From Gammaproteobacteria bacterium (GTDB taxonomy: Bacteria > Pseudomonadota > Gammaproteobacteria > Steroidobacterales > Steroidobacteraceae): a stretch of DNA of 64,000 nt. Below are positions 54,539 through 62,528 of this stretch, piece after piece. Within the stretch, counting starts at the first letter, position 1. Each line of letters opens with the position of its first letter. The DNA is taken from assembly GCA_947469285.1 (NCBI GenBank), contig CANIOW010000010.1, positions 1-64,000 of the forward strand, written 5' to 3'. Below the pieces are notes generated by a model, which did not search any database, was not told the DNA's origin, and saw nothing but the letters and a program-made list of their open reading frames with translations. The position numbers and the translations under genes were made by a program.

Positions 54539-55645
54539 ATGCCGAATACCACGACTGACACTCCCGCCCCCAAGGCGGCTGCCGTTCCCCCGGGTGGGCG
54601 AGGCGTGGTGCGCGTCGTCGTGGGGGTGGGTGAGGATGGCCAGCGTCTGGATAACTGGCTGATCCGCGAATTGAAGGGTTTGCCGCGCTCAGCCATCTAT
54701 CGAGTGCTGCGCAAAGGTGAAGTCCGTGTGAATGCCAAACGCGCCAAACCAGAGCAGCGACTGGCCACGGGCGATGAAGTACGTTTACCGCCGATGCGCG
54801 CCGAAGTGGCGCCGGAGGCAGGGGCTGCGGGTGTGGGAGCCGCCGGACCGCGCAAGGTGCCGCGCAGCCTCATCGATGCTATTGAAGCGGCGGTGGTGTT
54901 CCAGGACGACCGGTTCCTGGCCATCGACAAACCATCTGGTCTGGCCGTGCACGGCGGCAGTGGGCTCAGCTTCGGGGTCATTGAGGCCCTGCGGGCGTCC
55001 CGGCCACAGGAAGAGCTGGAGTTGGTGCACCGTCTTGATCGGGACACCAGCGGTTTGCTGTTGGTGGCGCGCGACCGCGGCAGTTTGCGCATTGCCCACG
55101 GGCTGATCCGCGAAGGCCAGATGGAAAAGCAGTACCTGACTTTGGTGCTCGGCAACTGGCCGCATGGCACTAAGCTGATCGACGCACCGCTGGCCACCCA
55201 GAATCGTCAGGGTGGGGAACGGTTCGTGCGCGTGGATCCGCGTGGCAAGGAGTCCCGTTCCACCTTCATCCCGGTCGATTTCTTCGGCAATATGGCGACG
55301 CTGCTGCAGGTGCAGCTCGATACCGGCCGCACCCACCAGATCCGGGTTCACGCCGCCTATGCCGGTCACCCGGTGGCGGGCGACGACAAATACGCCACCC
55401 GTGAGGACAATGCCTTGTTGCTGGAGGCGGGGCTCAATCGCATGTTCTTGCATGCGCAGTCGTTGTCTTTCGAATGGCCAGGCGGCAAGCAGTACGCCTT
55501 TTCGGCGCCGCTGCCCGCAGATTTGGCGGAATTGCTCGATTCCCTCGGTAACCTTAAGCGCAAGCGCAAGAAAGCCGCCGACGCAGCTACCTCGCGCCGA
55601 GTGGGTCAAGCCCGGCGTGCCGCAGGGCCGCGGAAAGCCAAATAA
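54539..55645 (+). CDS. rluC: 23S rRNA pseudouridine synthase RluC
   Basis: 368 aa. The S4-like domain has GQRLDNWLIRELKGLPRSAI and IYRVLRKGEVRVN, the RluC form; the catalytic Asp167 is in HRLDRDTSG. It makes pseudouridines 955, 2504 and 2580 in 23S rRNA in E. coli. The C-terminal Lys/Arg-rich tail is a short extension, and its coding sequence overlaps the 3' end of convergent maf by 59 bp. Its location opposite rne is conserved in gammaproteobacteria. Confidence 0.94.
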   Translation: MPNTTTDTPAPKAAAVPPGGRGVVRVVVGVGEDGQRLDNWLIRELKGLPRSAIYRVLRKGEVRVNAKRAKPEQRLATGDEVRLPPMRAEVAPEAGAAGVGAAGPRKVPRSLIDAIEAAVVFQDDRFLAIDKPSGLAVHGGSGLSFGVIEALRASRPQEELELVHRLDRDTSGLLLVARDRGSLRIAHGLIREGQMEKQYLTLVLGNWPHGTKLIDAPLATQNRQGGERFVRVDPRGKESRSTFIPVDFFGNMATLLQVQLDTGRTHQIRVHAAYAGHPVAGDDKYATREDNALLLEAGLNRMFLHAQSLSFEWPGGKQYAFSAPLPADLAELLDSLGNLKRKRKKAADAATSRRVGQARRAAGPRKAK

Positions 55646-56183
55646 GAGGGAGCCCGACCAGGGCGGTTGGGTCATCGGTTTCCAGGCGTTCAAACAGCGC
55701 AATGCCGAGGCCCTCGCTGCGGAAGCTGCCGGCGCAGTCCAAGGGCTGGTCACGTTCCACGTAGCGGACAATCTCCGCATCCTGCAGCACCCGGAACTTC
55801 ACCCGGGTGGTATCCACATGGCTTTCCTGCCGGCCGGTACCGAACTGCAGCAGGCGCACGGCGGTGTAGAAGGTCACCATGCGGCCGCTGCACATGGCCA
55901 GTTGCTGGCAGGCTGTGTCGACGTTGCCGGGTTTGCTGAGCACCTCATCGTCTAAGGCGGCGACCTGGTCGCTGCCGATGACCCAGGCCGTTGGGTGGAG
56001 CCGGGCGACCGCCTCGGCCTTGTGCCCCGCAAGACGCGCTGCCAGGCCGTGTGGTGGCTCACCGGGGCGGGGAAACTCATCGACCCCCGGGGCGGCCACG
56101 GTGAACGGCAGGCCTAGACGCTCCAGTAGCGCGCGGCGGTAGGGCGAGGTCGAACCAAGGATGAGCGGGGCGGTGTTGGTCAT
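55587..56183 (-). CDS. Maf-like nucleoside triphosphate pyrophosphatase (YceF type)
   Basis: 198 aa from ATG 56183; the much longer open frame upstream of this ATG is antisense to yceD-rpmF and rejected. ILGSTSPYRRALLERLGLPF is the Maf signature start, followed by WVIGSDQVAALD and the GSFRSEGLG segment of the family. YceF-type Maf proteins hydrolyse 7-methyl-GTP. Its last 59 bases overlap the 3' end of rluC. It is divergent from yceD with a 90-bp gap holding the yceD promoter. Confidence 0.92.
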   Translation of the reverse strand: MTNTAPLILGSTSPYRRALLERLGLPFTVAAPGVDEFPRPGEPPHGLAARLAGHKAEAVARLHPTAWVIGSDQVAALDDEVLSKPGNVDTACQQLAMCSGRMVTFYTAVRLLQFGTGRQESHVDTTRVKFRVLQDAEIVRYVERDQPLDCAGSFRSEGLGIALFERLETDDPTALVGLPLIWLSAALRHAGLDPLGAR

Positions 56184-56235
56184 AAAGGGGCTGCCAAAAC
56201 AATTCGCAAAACAAGGGCTTGCAGCATAAGGCCTT

Positions 56236-56264
56236 TTGACAGCAGCGCCCGGCATCCCTATCAT
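56236..56264 (+). promoter_or_regulatory. Sigma-70-type promoter for yceD-rpmF-plsX-fabH
   Basis: TTGACA at 56236-56241 is a perfect -35 hexamer, separated by 17 bases from TATCAT at 56259-56264, a 5-of-6 match to the -10 hexamer. The start of transcription would be near 56271, only about three bases before the yceD ATG at 56274, so the yceD message would be leaderless or nearly so. Confidence 0.75.
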
Positions 56265-56273
56265 ACCGCCCCC

Positions 56274-56819
56274 ATGCTGAAGACCCCTGCGGATCCGGTC
56301 GATATCGGCCTGCTGTCCGCGCAGGGGTCGCAGTTTGTCTGTCATTACACTCTCGCTCAGTTGCCGCGTTTTACCGCTGGTCTGGCGGGTGCGAAAGGGC
56401 AGGTTGACGCCAGCTTCAGTTTCCGAAAAGTGCAGGGTTTCCCTGCGCTGGAAGGATCCATGGCAGCGCAGGTCACCGTGATCTGTCAGCGCTGCCTCGA
56501 GATATTTCTGCTGCCTTTGGTGGCAGAACTGAAATTGGTGTTCGTGCCGACCGAAGAGGATGAGTCGCTGGTGCCCGCGGAGCTTGAGGCCGTGGTGCAC
56601 CCCGATCACCGCCTCGGGTTGCGCGAACTGGTGGAAGATGAGCTGCTGCTGTCGTTCCCGCTGGTGCCGATGCATGCGCTGGGCGACCCAGCCTGCCGGC
56701 CGGCGGTGAAAGTTTTGTCCGAGGCGGAAGCCACCGTGACAGAAGTACCCGCAGCCGCCGTGGAAGTGACGACGCGCCCGCTGGCGGGGCTCAAGGATTT
56801 GTTGCGGCGGGAAGACTGA
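56274..56819 (+). CDS. yceD: DUF177 family protein YceD (large ribosomal RNA accumulation protein)
   Basis: 181 aa. The conserved core is AAQVTVICQRCLEIFLLPL with its C-x-x-C pair, then DELLLSFPLVPMH, as in YceD/DUF177 proteins, which affect 23S rRNA accumulation and are encoded just before rpmF. The N-terminus length agrees with relatives, so ATG 56274 is accepted even though it lies almost on the predicted transcription start. rpmF follows after 42 bp. Confidence 0.9.
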   Translation: MLKTPADPVDIGLLSAQGSQFVCHYTLAQLPRFTAGLAGAKGQVDASFSFRKVQGFPALEGSMAAQVTVICQRCLEIFLLPLVAELKLVFVPTEEDESLVPAELEAVVHPDHRLGLRELVEDELLLSFPLVPMHALGDPACRPAVKVLSEAEATVTEVPAAAVEVTTRPLAGLKDLLRRED

Positions 56820-56861
56820 ATTCCCGACGTACTTCGAGACGACTGAATGAGGAGTTGAATC

Positions 56862-57050
56862 ATGCCTGTCCAGAAAAGCCGCAAGACCCCGTCGAAGCGC
56901 GGCATGCACCGGTCGCACGACCACCTGACCGCGCCTACGCTGTCCACCGAGCCGACATCGGGTGAAACGCACCTGCGTCACCGTGTCAGCCGCGATGGCT
57001 ACTACCGTGGTAAGAAGGTGCTTGAAACCAAGGCCGATACGCAGGACTGA
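56862..57050 (+). CDS. rpmF: 50S ribosomal protein L32
   Basis: 62 aa. [20 protein letters not shown] is the universal L32 N-terminus, and [16 protein letters not shown] is the usual bacterial C-terminal half. It lacks zinc cysteines, as do most gammaproteobacterial L32 proteins. A GAGGAG ribosome-binding site at 56848-56853 precedes the start. The yceD-rpmF-plsX-fabH order is classical, tying ribosome and membrane-lipid synthesis together. Confidence 0.97.
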   Translation: MPVQKSRKTPSKRGMHRSHDHLTAPTLSTEPTSGETHLRHRVSRDGYYRGKKVLETKADTQD

Positions 57051-57052
57051 CC

Positions 57053-58090
57053 GTGTCCTCCGTGACCACTGCGGTCACGGTCGCCGTGGATGTGATGGGG
57101 GGCGACCACGGCTGCATCCCCTGCGTCGAGGGTGCCTTGCGCGCCCTCGACGACCCCAGGACTCCACCTGAGACTCGCCTGTGTCTGGTTGGCCATGCCG
57201 GCCAGATACGGGCGGCTTTGGCTGCCTGCGGCCGGCCAGCCGCCATGGCCCGGGTCGAGGTCCTGGAGGCCCCTCAGGTGGTCAGCATGGATGACGCTCC
57301 GCGAGACGCCATCCGTCGCAAAAAACACTCTTCCATGCGTCTGGCGCTCGATGCCGTCGCCGCAGGTCGCGCCCAGGCTGCCGTCAGTGCCGGCAATACT
57401 GGCGCCCTCATGGGCATGGCGCATTTCGTGCTGGGTGCCTTGCCAGGGATTGAGCGTCCGGCGCTGATGGTGGCCTTGCCTTCGCCGCAAGGTTGCACCT
57501 GGGCATTGGATTTTGGTGCCAATGCCAGCGCTACGCCGCGCCAGTTACAGCAATTCGCCCTGATGGGGCATCTGGTGGCACAAGAAGTCGGCGGCCTGGC
57601 ACAGCCACGTATTGGCCTGTTGAATATCGGTGCCGAAGAATTGAAGGGCCATGAAAGTATCCAGGCGGCGCATGCCTTGCTGCGGGCTGCTCCCGGGCTG
57701 AATTACTGCGGTTTTGTTGAAGGCCACGATTTTTTCAGTGACCGCGTCGATGTGGTAGTCACCGACGGCTTTACTGGCAACGTTGCTCTGAAATCTATTG
57801 AAGGCGTGGCGCGCTTTATCCGCGGTACGCTGCGTGAGGAATACACGCGTGGCCCGTTGCAGCAGCTGGCCGGATTGCTATCGACGCCGGTTCTGCGGCG
57901 TGTGGCGGCACGGCTCGACCCCGGCAGGTACAATGGCGCCAGTCTCGTCGGTCTGCAGGGCGTGGTCATCAAGTCGCACGGTGGAGCGGACGCCAGTGCT
58001 TTCGCCCATGCGGTGGTCACTGCAGCATTGGAAGCACGGCATCACCTGCCGGAACGCATCTCGGCACAATTACTTCTACAACCGGCTTAG
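57053..58090 (+). CDS. plsX: Phosphate acyltransferase PlsX
   Basis: 345 aa from GTG 57053, two bases after the rpmF stop. VAVDVMGGDHG is the diagnostic N-terminal motif; AVSAGNTGALMGMAHF and VTDGFTGNVALKSIEG are also family signatures. It converts acyl-ACP to acyl phosphate for phospholipid synthesis by PlsY. fabH follows after 7 bp. Confidence 0.96.
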   Translation: MSSVTTAVTVAVDVMGGDHGCIPCVEGALRALDDPRTPPETRLCLVGHAGQIRAALAACGRPAAMARVEVLEAPQVVSMDDAPRDAIRRKKHSSMRLALDAVAAGRAQAAVSAGNTGALMGMAHFVLGALPGIERPALMVALPSPQGCTWALDFGANASATPRQLQQFALMGHLVAQEVGGLAQPRIGLLNIGAEELKGHESIQAAHALLRAAPGLNYCGFVEGHDFFSDRVDVVVTDGFTGNVALKSIEGVARFIRGTLREEYTRGPLQQLAGLLSTPVLRRVAARLDPGRYNGASLVGLQGVVIKSHGGADASAFAHAVVTAALEARHHLPERISAQLLLQPA

Positions 58091-58097
58091 GTGACAG

Positions 58098-59066
58098 ATG
58101 TATTCACGTATCGCGGGCACTGGCAGTTACTTGCCAGAGAAAGTACTGACCAACGCCGATCTCGAGAAGATCGTGGATACCACGGACGAATGGATCCGTT
58201 CACGCTCGGGTATTGAACGGCGCCACATGGCGGCGGAGGGTGAGACAACCTCTACCCTGTCCACCGCCGCGGCACGTCGGGCTATTGAGGCCGCCGGTAT
58301 CGACGTGCAGGAAATCGACCTGATTATCGTGGGTAGCTGCACGCCTGATTTCGTGTTTCCCAATCTTGGCGTGTTGGTACAAGAACAGCTGGGTTTGCAT
58401 GATTGCCCGGCTTTTTCCGTTGAAACCGCCTGTAGTGGCTTTATTTATGCGCTGTCGCTGGCCGACAAATTCATCCGTCTTGGCGACGCCAAGTGCGCAC
58501 TGGTCATTGGCGCGGAAACACTGACGCGCATCGTGGACTGGAGCGACCGCACTACTTGCGTGCTGTTTGGTGATGGCGCAGGCGCCGTCATTCTGAAAGC
58601 ATCGGAAGAGCCCGGTATCATTGCCACTCATCTGCATGCCGATGGCCAGTACAAAGACCTGCTGTGTTACCCGTATGGCCCTTCGTCGGGGATCGACAAG
58701 CTCCGTGCTGCCATCAATCCTGGTATCCAGATGAAGGGCAGCGAAGTCTTTAAAGTGGCTGTGCGCACGCTGGAGCGCTTGGTTAATGAAACGCTGGAGA
58801 AAAACGGCGTTGCCAAAAGCGATATCGACTGGCTGGTGCCGCATCAGGCGAACCTGCGCATTATTGATGCCGCGGCGCGCAAGCTGGACATGCCCATGGA
58901 ACGCGTGGTGGTGACGGTGCAAGACCACGGCAATACTTCATCGGCCTCCATTCCACTGGCGCTCGACACTGCCGTTCGCGACGGCCGCATTAAGCGCGGT
59001 CAATTACTGTTGCTGGAAACCTTTGGCGGTGGCTTCACCTGGGGTTCCGCACTGCTGCGGTTTTAG
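58098..59066 (+). CDS. fabH: 3-oxoacyl-ACP synthase III
   Basis: 322 aa. Catalytic Cys112 lies in VETACSGFIYAL; the His is in VPHQANLRI and the Asn in VQDHGNTSSASIP, completing the Cys-His-Asn triad. It condenses acetyl-CoA with malonyl-ACP to start fatty acid synthesis. The expected fabD-fabG-acpP genes do not follow; a small convergent gene begins 3 bp downstream. Confidence 0.97.
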   Translation: MYSRIAGTGSYLPEKVLTNADLEKIVDTTDEWIRSRSGIERRHMAAEGETTSTLSTAAARRAIEAAGIDVQEIDLIIVGSCTPDFVFPNLGVLVQEQLGLHDCPAFSVETACSGFIYALSLADKFIRLGDAKCALVIGAETLTRIVDWSDRTTCVLFGDGAGAVILKASEEPGIIATHLHADGQYKDLLCYPYGPSSGIDKLRAAINPGIQMKGSEVFKVAVRTLERLVNETLEKNGVAKSDIDWLVPHQANLRIIDAAARKLDMPMERVVVTVQDHGNTSSASIPLALDTAVRDGRIKRGQLLLLETFGGGFTWGSALLRF

Positions 59067-59069
59067 GTC

Positions 59070-59276
59070 TTATTTGCGCAGCACGCGCTGCCGCCAGGCG
59101 GTGAGCGGATCCCAACCAGCGCGGGCACGGGCCACTTCGGTCGAGCTGACCGTGGCGATGGGTGCGCGTGTTTTGACACGTTCCTGCCAGACGCCGGCAG
59201 CGCTCCAGCCTTGACTCTGTTCTGCCGCAAACTCGGCCAGTTCGACCAGTTCGTCTAGGGGGCTGCGTGGGTTCAT
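59070..59276 (-). CDS. Small hypothetical protein
   Basis: 68 aa, not recognised. It begins MNPRSPLDELVELAEFAAEQ, a likely helix, and ends in a basic stretch (WRQRVLRK). A weak GGAA precedes the ATG on the minus strand. It fits between fabH and the L,D-transpeptidase with no other gene in the space, and the amino-acid composition is ordinary for a soluble protein. A chance frame cannot be excluded, since no homologue is recalled. Confidence 0.45.
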   Translation of the reverse strand: MNPRSPLDELVELAEFAAEQSQGWSAAGVWQERVKTRAPIATVSSTEVARARAGWDPLTAWRQRVLRK

Positions 59277-59394
59277 GTGGAAGTTCCGGGGGGCGTCGGG
59301 AGTATTTCGGTCTTCGTCTCGGTTACAGTGAACCTTAGGCCTGCTGGCAAGGTCTTGCCATGAAGCAGTTCACAGTCGAGCGGAGACGGCCACG

Positions 59395-60393
59395 GTGAAG
59401 ATGACAGGCAGCAAACGGCAGCAACCCACTGCGCGCACGCAGTGGCTGCGGGTGGTGGGTATGTTCGCGGGCGGCATGCTGGCCGGTGTTTCCTTGGGAT
59501 CCCGCGCGGATGCGTACCCGCTACCGTCCCAAGGCGAAGCGGTGATCGGTGAACCGGCGGAGGTGGTGGCCGGCCACGACGACACACTCATCGATCTGGC
59601 ACGCCGCCATGGACTCGGTTTCGAGGAAATCGTGAATGCCAACCGTGGCGTGGACCCTTGGTTGCCCGGAGAGGGCACGCGCATCCAGCTGCCGAAACAG
59701 CGCATTCTCCCGGACACTCCCCGCGAAGGGATCGTGGTCAACCTGCCGGAGCACCGGCTGTACTACTACCCACCGCCGAAAGTGCCCGAACCCCCTATCG
59801 TGATCACTTACCCGGTCAGTGTGGGCAAGATGGACTGGGCCACTCCGCTCGGACTGACGCGCATCGCCCTGAAAGTGCGTAATCCCACCTGGACACCGCC
59901 GGAATCGGTCCGTCAGGAGCATTTGAAAAATGGTGAGGTGTTGCCGAAAGTCGTGCCGGCTGGGCCCGATAATCCACTCGGCCTGTTCGCTATGCGGCTG
60001 GCCATTCCGGGAGGGGCGTACATGATTCACGGCACCAATAAACCCGCCGGTGTCGGCATGCAGGTCACCCATGGCTGCATGCGTTTGTATCCGGAAGATA
60101 TTGAGGCTTTGTTTGCCATGGTGCCCGAAGGCACACCCGTGCGGATTATCAACCAGCCACACAAGGTGGGTTGGCGCAACGGGCGTTTGTATGGCGAAGC
60201 GCATCCGGCGCTGGAAAGCACGGAGGCGCGCATCATCGAGCCTGACCTGCAGTCGTTGCTGGCGTTGGTGGCGCAGCAGGCGGTGTTGCAGTCCGCCACC
60301 GTCGAATGGACGGAGACCGAAGCGGTTTATACCGCAGCCTCTGGCATGGCAACGGTGGTGGCACAACGGACAGTGGAATTGGATGGCACATGA
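59395..60393 (+). CDS. L,D-transpeptidase (ErfK/YbiS/YcfS/YnhG family) with LysM-like domain
   Basis: 332 aa from GTG 59395, with GGAG upstream; ATG 59401 is an alternative. A signal peptide (GMFAGGMLAGVSLGSRADA) leads to the periplasm. A LysM-like region (DDTLIDLARRHGLGFEEIV) binds peptidoglycan; the YkuD domain has the His of MIHGTN and catalytic Cys228 in THGCMRL. Such enzymes make 3-3 crosslinks or attach Lpp to peptidoglycan. An Lpp-type lipoprotein is encoded 1 kb downstream. It overlaps the next lipoprotein gene by 4 bp. Confidence 0.92.
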   Translation: MKMTGSKRQQPTARTQWLRVVGMFAGGMLAGVSLGSRADAYPLPSQGEAVIGEPAEVVAGHDDTLIDLARRHGLGFEEIVNANRGVDPWLPGEGTRIQLPKQRILPDTPREGIVVNLPEHRLYYYPPPKVPEPPIVITYPVSVGKMDWATPLGLTRIALKVRNPTWTPPESVRQEHLKNGEVLPKVVPAGPDNPLGLFAMRLAIPGGAYMIHGTNKPAGVGMQVTHGCMRLYPEDIEALFAMVPEGTPVRIINQPHKVGWRNGRLYGEAHPALESTEARIIEPDLQSLLALVAQQAVLQSATVEWTETEAVYTAASGMATVVAQRTVELDGT

Positions 60394-61226
60394 AACACAC
60401 ACTGGCGAACCGGCCGCTACCTGAGTTTTGGAGTGCCTCTGGCACTGCCCTGCTGTGGCTGCTCTTGCTCCCCGCACTGCTCACCGGCTGTGTCACCACG
60501 GCCACGCACGAGACCTCGCGGGTGGGCCCGGCGCCGCTGGTGGGTCCGATGCTGCATATTCCATCGGGTCGGGTGTTGATGGGAGTGGCTGCAGGCGACA
60601 CCACCGGCTGGCCCAATGAAATGCCGGTGCATGAGATTGCGGTAGCGGCTTTCGAATTGTCCGCGTACGAAGTGACCCTGCAGCAATGGGAGGCCTATGT
60701 GGCAGAAACGCCGCATGCGGCACCTGGTTGCGGTGAGACGCCGCTACATGCAACCGGCTGCATCGGCTGGGACGACGCGCAGGCGTATCTGGTCTGGCTC
60801 GGTCACAAGACGGGCCTGGCTTATCGCTTGCCGAGCGAAGCGGAATGGGAATATGCAGCGCGGGCCGGTGTGCGCACCCGCTTTCCCTGGGGGGATTTGG
60901 AAAAACACGCTTGCCGGTTTGCGAATATCAATCCTTGCAAAGCGATGGGTAAACAACCAGTTGGTCGGTATCCACCCAACCCGTTTGGTTTGTATGACTT
61001 GATCGGCAATGTCGCGGAATGGACACAGGACTGCTGGCATGAGAGCTATGACGGCGCACCGGTGGATGGCAGTGCCTGGTTACAAGGCGACTGCGCACAC
61101 CGTGTCATGCGTGGCGGCGCTTTCGACGACCGTCCGGTGAGTTTTCGACTGTCGATGCGCGGTTTTGGCGGCACCATGCCGCGCGGCGATTTTCAGGGGT
61201 TTCGGGTAGCGCGCAGTCTGCCGTAG
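60390..61226 (+). CDS. FGE/SUMF1-fold lipoprotein
   Basis: 278 aa. A lipobox LTGC puts the lipidated Cys at 34. The rest is a formylglycine-generating-enzyme-like fold: MPVHEIAVAAFELSAYEVT, YRLPSEAEWEYAARAG, NPFGLYDLIGNVAEW and RVMRGGAFDD. Genuine aerobic FGEs have two copper-binding cysteines near the RGGSW box; here the box reads RGGAFDDRPVSFRLSMR without cysteines, so sulfatase maturation is unlikely. The fold is also used for binding and regulation. It is translationally coupled to the L,D-transpeptidase, which suggests a shared cell-envelope role (inference). A terminator follows immediately. Confidence 0.85.
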   Translation: MKHTLANRPLPEFWSASGTALLWLLLLPALLTGCVTTATHETSRVGPAPLVGPMLHIPSGRVLMGVAAGDTTGWPNEMPVHEIAVAAFELSAYEVTLQQWEAYVAETPHAAPGCGETPLHATGCIGWDDAQAYLVWLGHKTGLAYRLPSEAEWEYAARAGVRTRFPWGDLEKHACRFANINPCKAMGKQPVGRYPPNPFGLYDLIGNVAEWTQDCWHESYDGAPVDGSAWLQGDCAHRVMRGGAFDDRPVSFRLSMRGFGGTMPRGDFQGFRVARSLP

Positions 61227-61232
61227 ATGCGC

Positions 61233-61266
61233 AAAAAAAACGCCGCGTTCTACCGCGGCGTTTTTT
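61233..61266. terminator. Bidirectional intrinsic terminator
   Basis: A-run, then CGCCGCG-TTCTAC-CGCGGCG, then a T-run: a perfect GC stem flanked by A and T tracts, so it can terminate in both directions. It lies between the FGE-fold lipoprotein gene (plus) and the Lpp-type gene (minus), ending both units. Confidence 0.9.
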
Positions 61267-61308
61267 CGGTCACCCGTGAACGGGTAACCGGCGAAGCAAG
61301 GTCTGACC

Positions 61309-61641
61309 TTACTTCGACATCGAGCGCTTGAACATGCGGTCGATCTTCTCGTTGGTCGCATCGCAGCACTGCTGGCTGGTCGTCGCGGCAGCGAGTGCCT
61401 GGTCGGCCTTGGCACCGGCGGCTGAGGCAGCCTGCTGGGCAGCAGCAGCAGCGCGAGCAGCGCCATCAGCGGCGGCGGCATTGGCGTTGGCAGCGCTCAT
61501 CATGCTGGCATGGTCACCCTGCAGCTTGGCGACCTGGGTCTTCAAGGTGTCGACTTCAGCCTGTAGTGGCTTCAGATCAACGCAGCCGGCAGCGAACACA
61601 ACACTCAGGGCCACAGCGCCCACTTTTGCAAATTTCATCAT
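61309..61641 (-). CDS. Lpp/OprI-type alanine-zipper outer membrane lipoprotein
   Basis: 110 aa. Signal peptide with lipobox FAAGC gives lipidated Cys20. The mature part starts with a Leu/Val heptad stretch (LQAEVDTLKTQVAKLQ), continues as an alanine-rich coiled coil (about 50-88), and ends DATNEKIDRMFKRSMSK with a terminal lysine, as in Lpp-type lipoproteins that can be linked to peptidoglycan. An adjacent Cys92-Cys93 pair before the tail is unusual. ATG 61638 is an alternative start. A shared terminator lies 43 bp downstream. Confidence 0.88.
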   Translation of the reverse strand: MMKFAKVGAVALSVVFAAGCVDLKPLQAEVDTLKTQVAKLQGDHASMMSAANANAAAADGAARAAAAAQQAASAAGAKADQALAAATTSQQCCDATNEKIDRMFKRSMSK

Positions 61642-61853
61642 GGTTTCATACCCCTAGCTAGGTTAATGGACATTACTTCCGCACGCGAGGCAGGGGGCTG
61701 CGCACGGCGCGTCTAATGATCACCCGTGTAGGGTAAGACATAACGCGCCAGAAAGGCAGTCCCCCCAGCCGTCGCAAGACCACGACAACAGAATCGGGTG
61801 GTCGACGCTGTCCGTTAACGTACCTACTTGCACCGGAGGCTATTTCTCGGGTA

Positions 61854-61869
61854 CTGTGTTTACATACAG
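61854..61869 (+). promoter_or_regulatory. SOS box (LexA operator) of the lexA-imuA-imuB operon
   Basis: CTGT-GTTTACAT-ACAG is a perfect match to the gammaproteobacterial LexA consensus CTGT-N8-ACAG, 29 bp upstream of the lexA ATG. It overlaps a -10-like TACTGT at 61852-61857, with TTGCAC at 61828-61833 as a -35 candidate (18-base spacer), so LexA bound here would block the promoter of its own operon. Confidence 0.9.
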
Positions 61870-61898
61870 CCCTGAGTATTTCCCCAGTGGAGCGCGCC

Positions 61899-62528
61899 AT
61901 GTCGGACCTTACCCCTCGCCAGCAACAGATCCTCGACTTCCTCCGCGAGCAGATTCAGGAAACTGGCATGCCGCCCACGCGTGCGGAAATCGCCCGTGCC
62001 CTGGGCTTTAAGTCGGCCAATGCTGCGGAAGACCATCTACGTGCTCTACAGCGCAAGGGCGTGCTGGAGCTGGTGCCGGGCGCCTCGCGTGGCATTCAGC
62101 TGAAGGAAATGCTGCGCGAGCCGCCTCCGGGGTTGCCGCTCATCGGCCGTGTGGCCGCCGGCAGCCCCATTCTGGCAGAGCAAAATATTGAGGCGCGTTA
62201 CCAAGTCGACCCAGACCTGTTCCATCCCAAGCCACACTACCTGTTAAAAGTAGTTGGTATGTCCATGAAAGATATCGGTATTCTCGACGGAGATCTGGTG
62301 GCTGTGCATCGCACACCGGAAGTGCGTAACCGCCAGGTGGTGGTAGCGCGCCTCGAGAATGAAGTGACGGTCAAGCGTTACCGCCAAGACGGTGCCGTGG
62401 TGTGGTTGTTGCCGGAAAATCGCGACTTCGACCCCATCCGCGTGAACCTTGAAGAGCAGTCGCTCATTATCGAGGGGGTGGTGGTGGGCGTCTTGCGCTG
62501 CGGCCGCTCTATCGACCGGCTCCAATGA
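61899..62528 (+). CDS. lexA: LexA repressor
   Basis: 209 aa from ATG 61899; an in-frame GTG at 61887 adds four residues. N-terminal winged helix: [16 protein letters not shown] and [13 protein letters not shown]. The self-cleavage site is Ala87-Gly88 in RVAAGSPI; Ser122 (VVGMSM) and Lys159 (TVKRY) are the catalytic dyad. It represses SOS genes and is cleaved with RecA filaments. It is autoregulated through the upstream SOS box and overlaps imuA by 4 bp. Confidence 0.97.
   Translation: MSDLTPRQQQILDFLREQIQETGMPPTRAEIARALGFKSANAAEDHLRALQRKGVLELVPGASRGIQLKEMLREPPPGLPLIGRVAAGSPILAEQNIEARYQVDPDLFHPKPHYLLKVVGMSMKDIGILDGDLVAVHRTPEVRNRQVVVARLENEVTVKRYRQDGAVVWLLPENRDFDPIRVNLEEQSLIIEGVVVGVLRCGRSIDRLQ

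Noticed and set aside
56184-56981. Extension of the Maf frame upstream to 56981
   Set aside because: The added ~265 residues are antisense to yceD and rpmF; ATG 56183 begins the canonical Maf N-terminus.
59521-60477. 318-codon minus-strand frame opposite the L,D-transpeptidase
   Set aside because: Antisense to a gene with clear catalytic motifs; no recognisable content.
60390-61226. Active formylglycine-generating enzyme for the two sulfatases
   Set aside because: The RGG box lacks the copper-binding cysteines needed by aerobic FGEs, and the protein is a predicted lipoprotein coupled to a cell-wall enzyme.
61673-61900. 75-codon minus-strand frame between the Lpp-type gene and lexA
   Set aside because: It covers the lexA promoter and SOS box and has no recognisable features; a coding role is less likely than the regulatory one.
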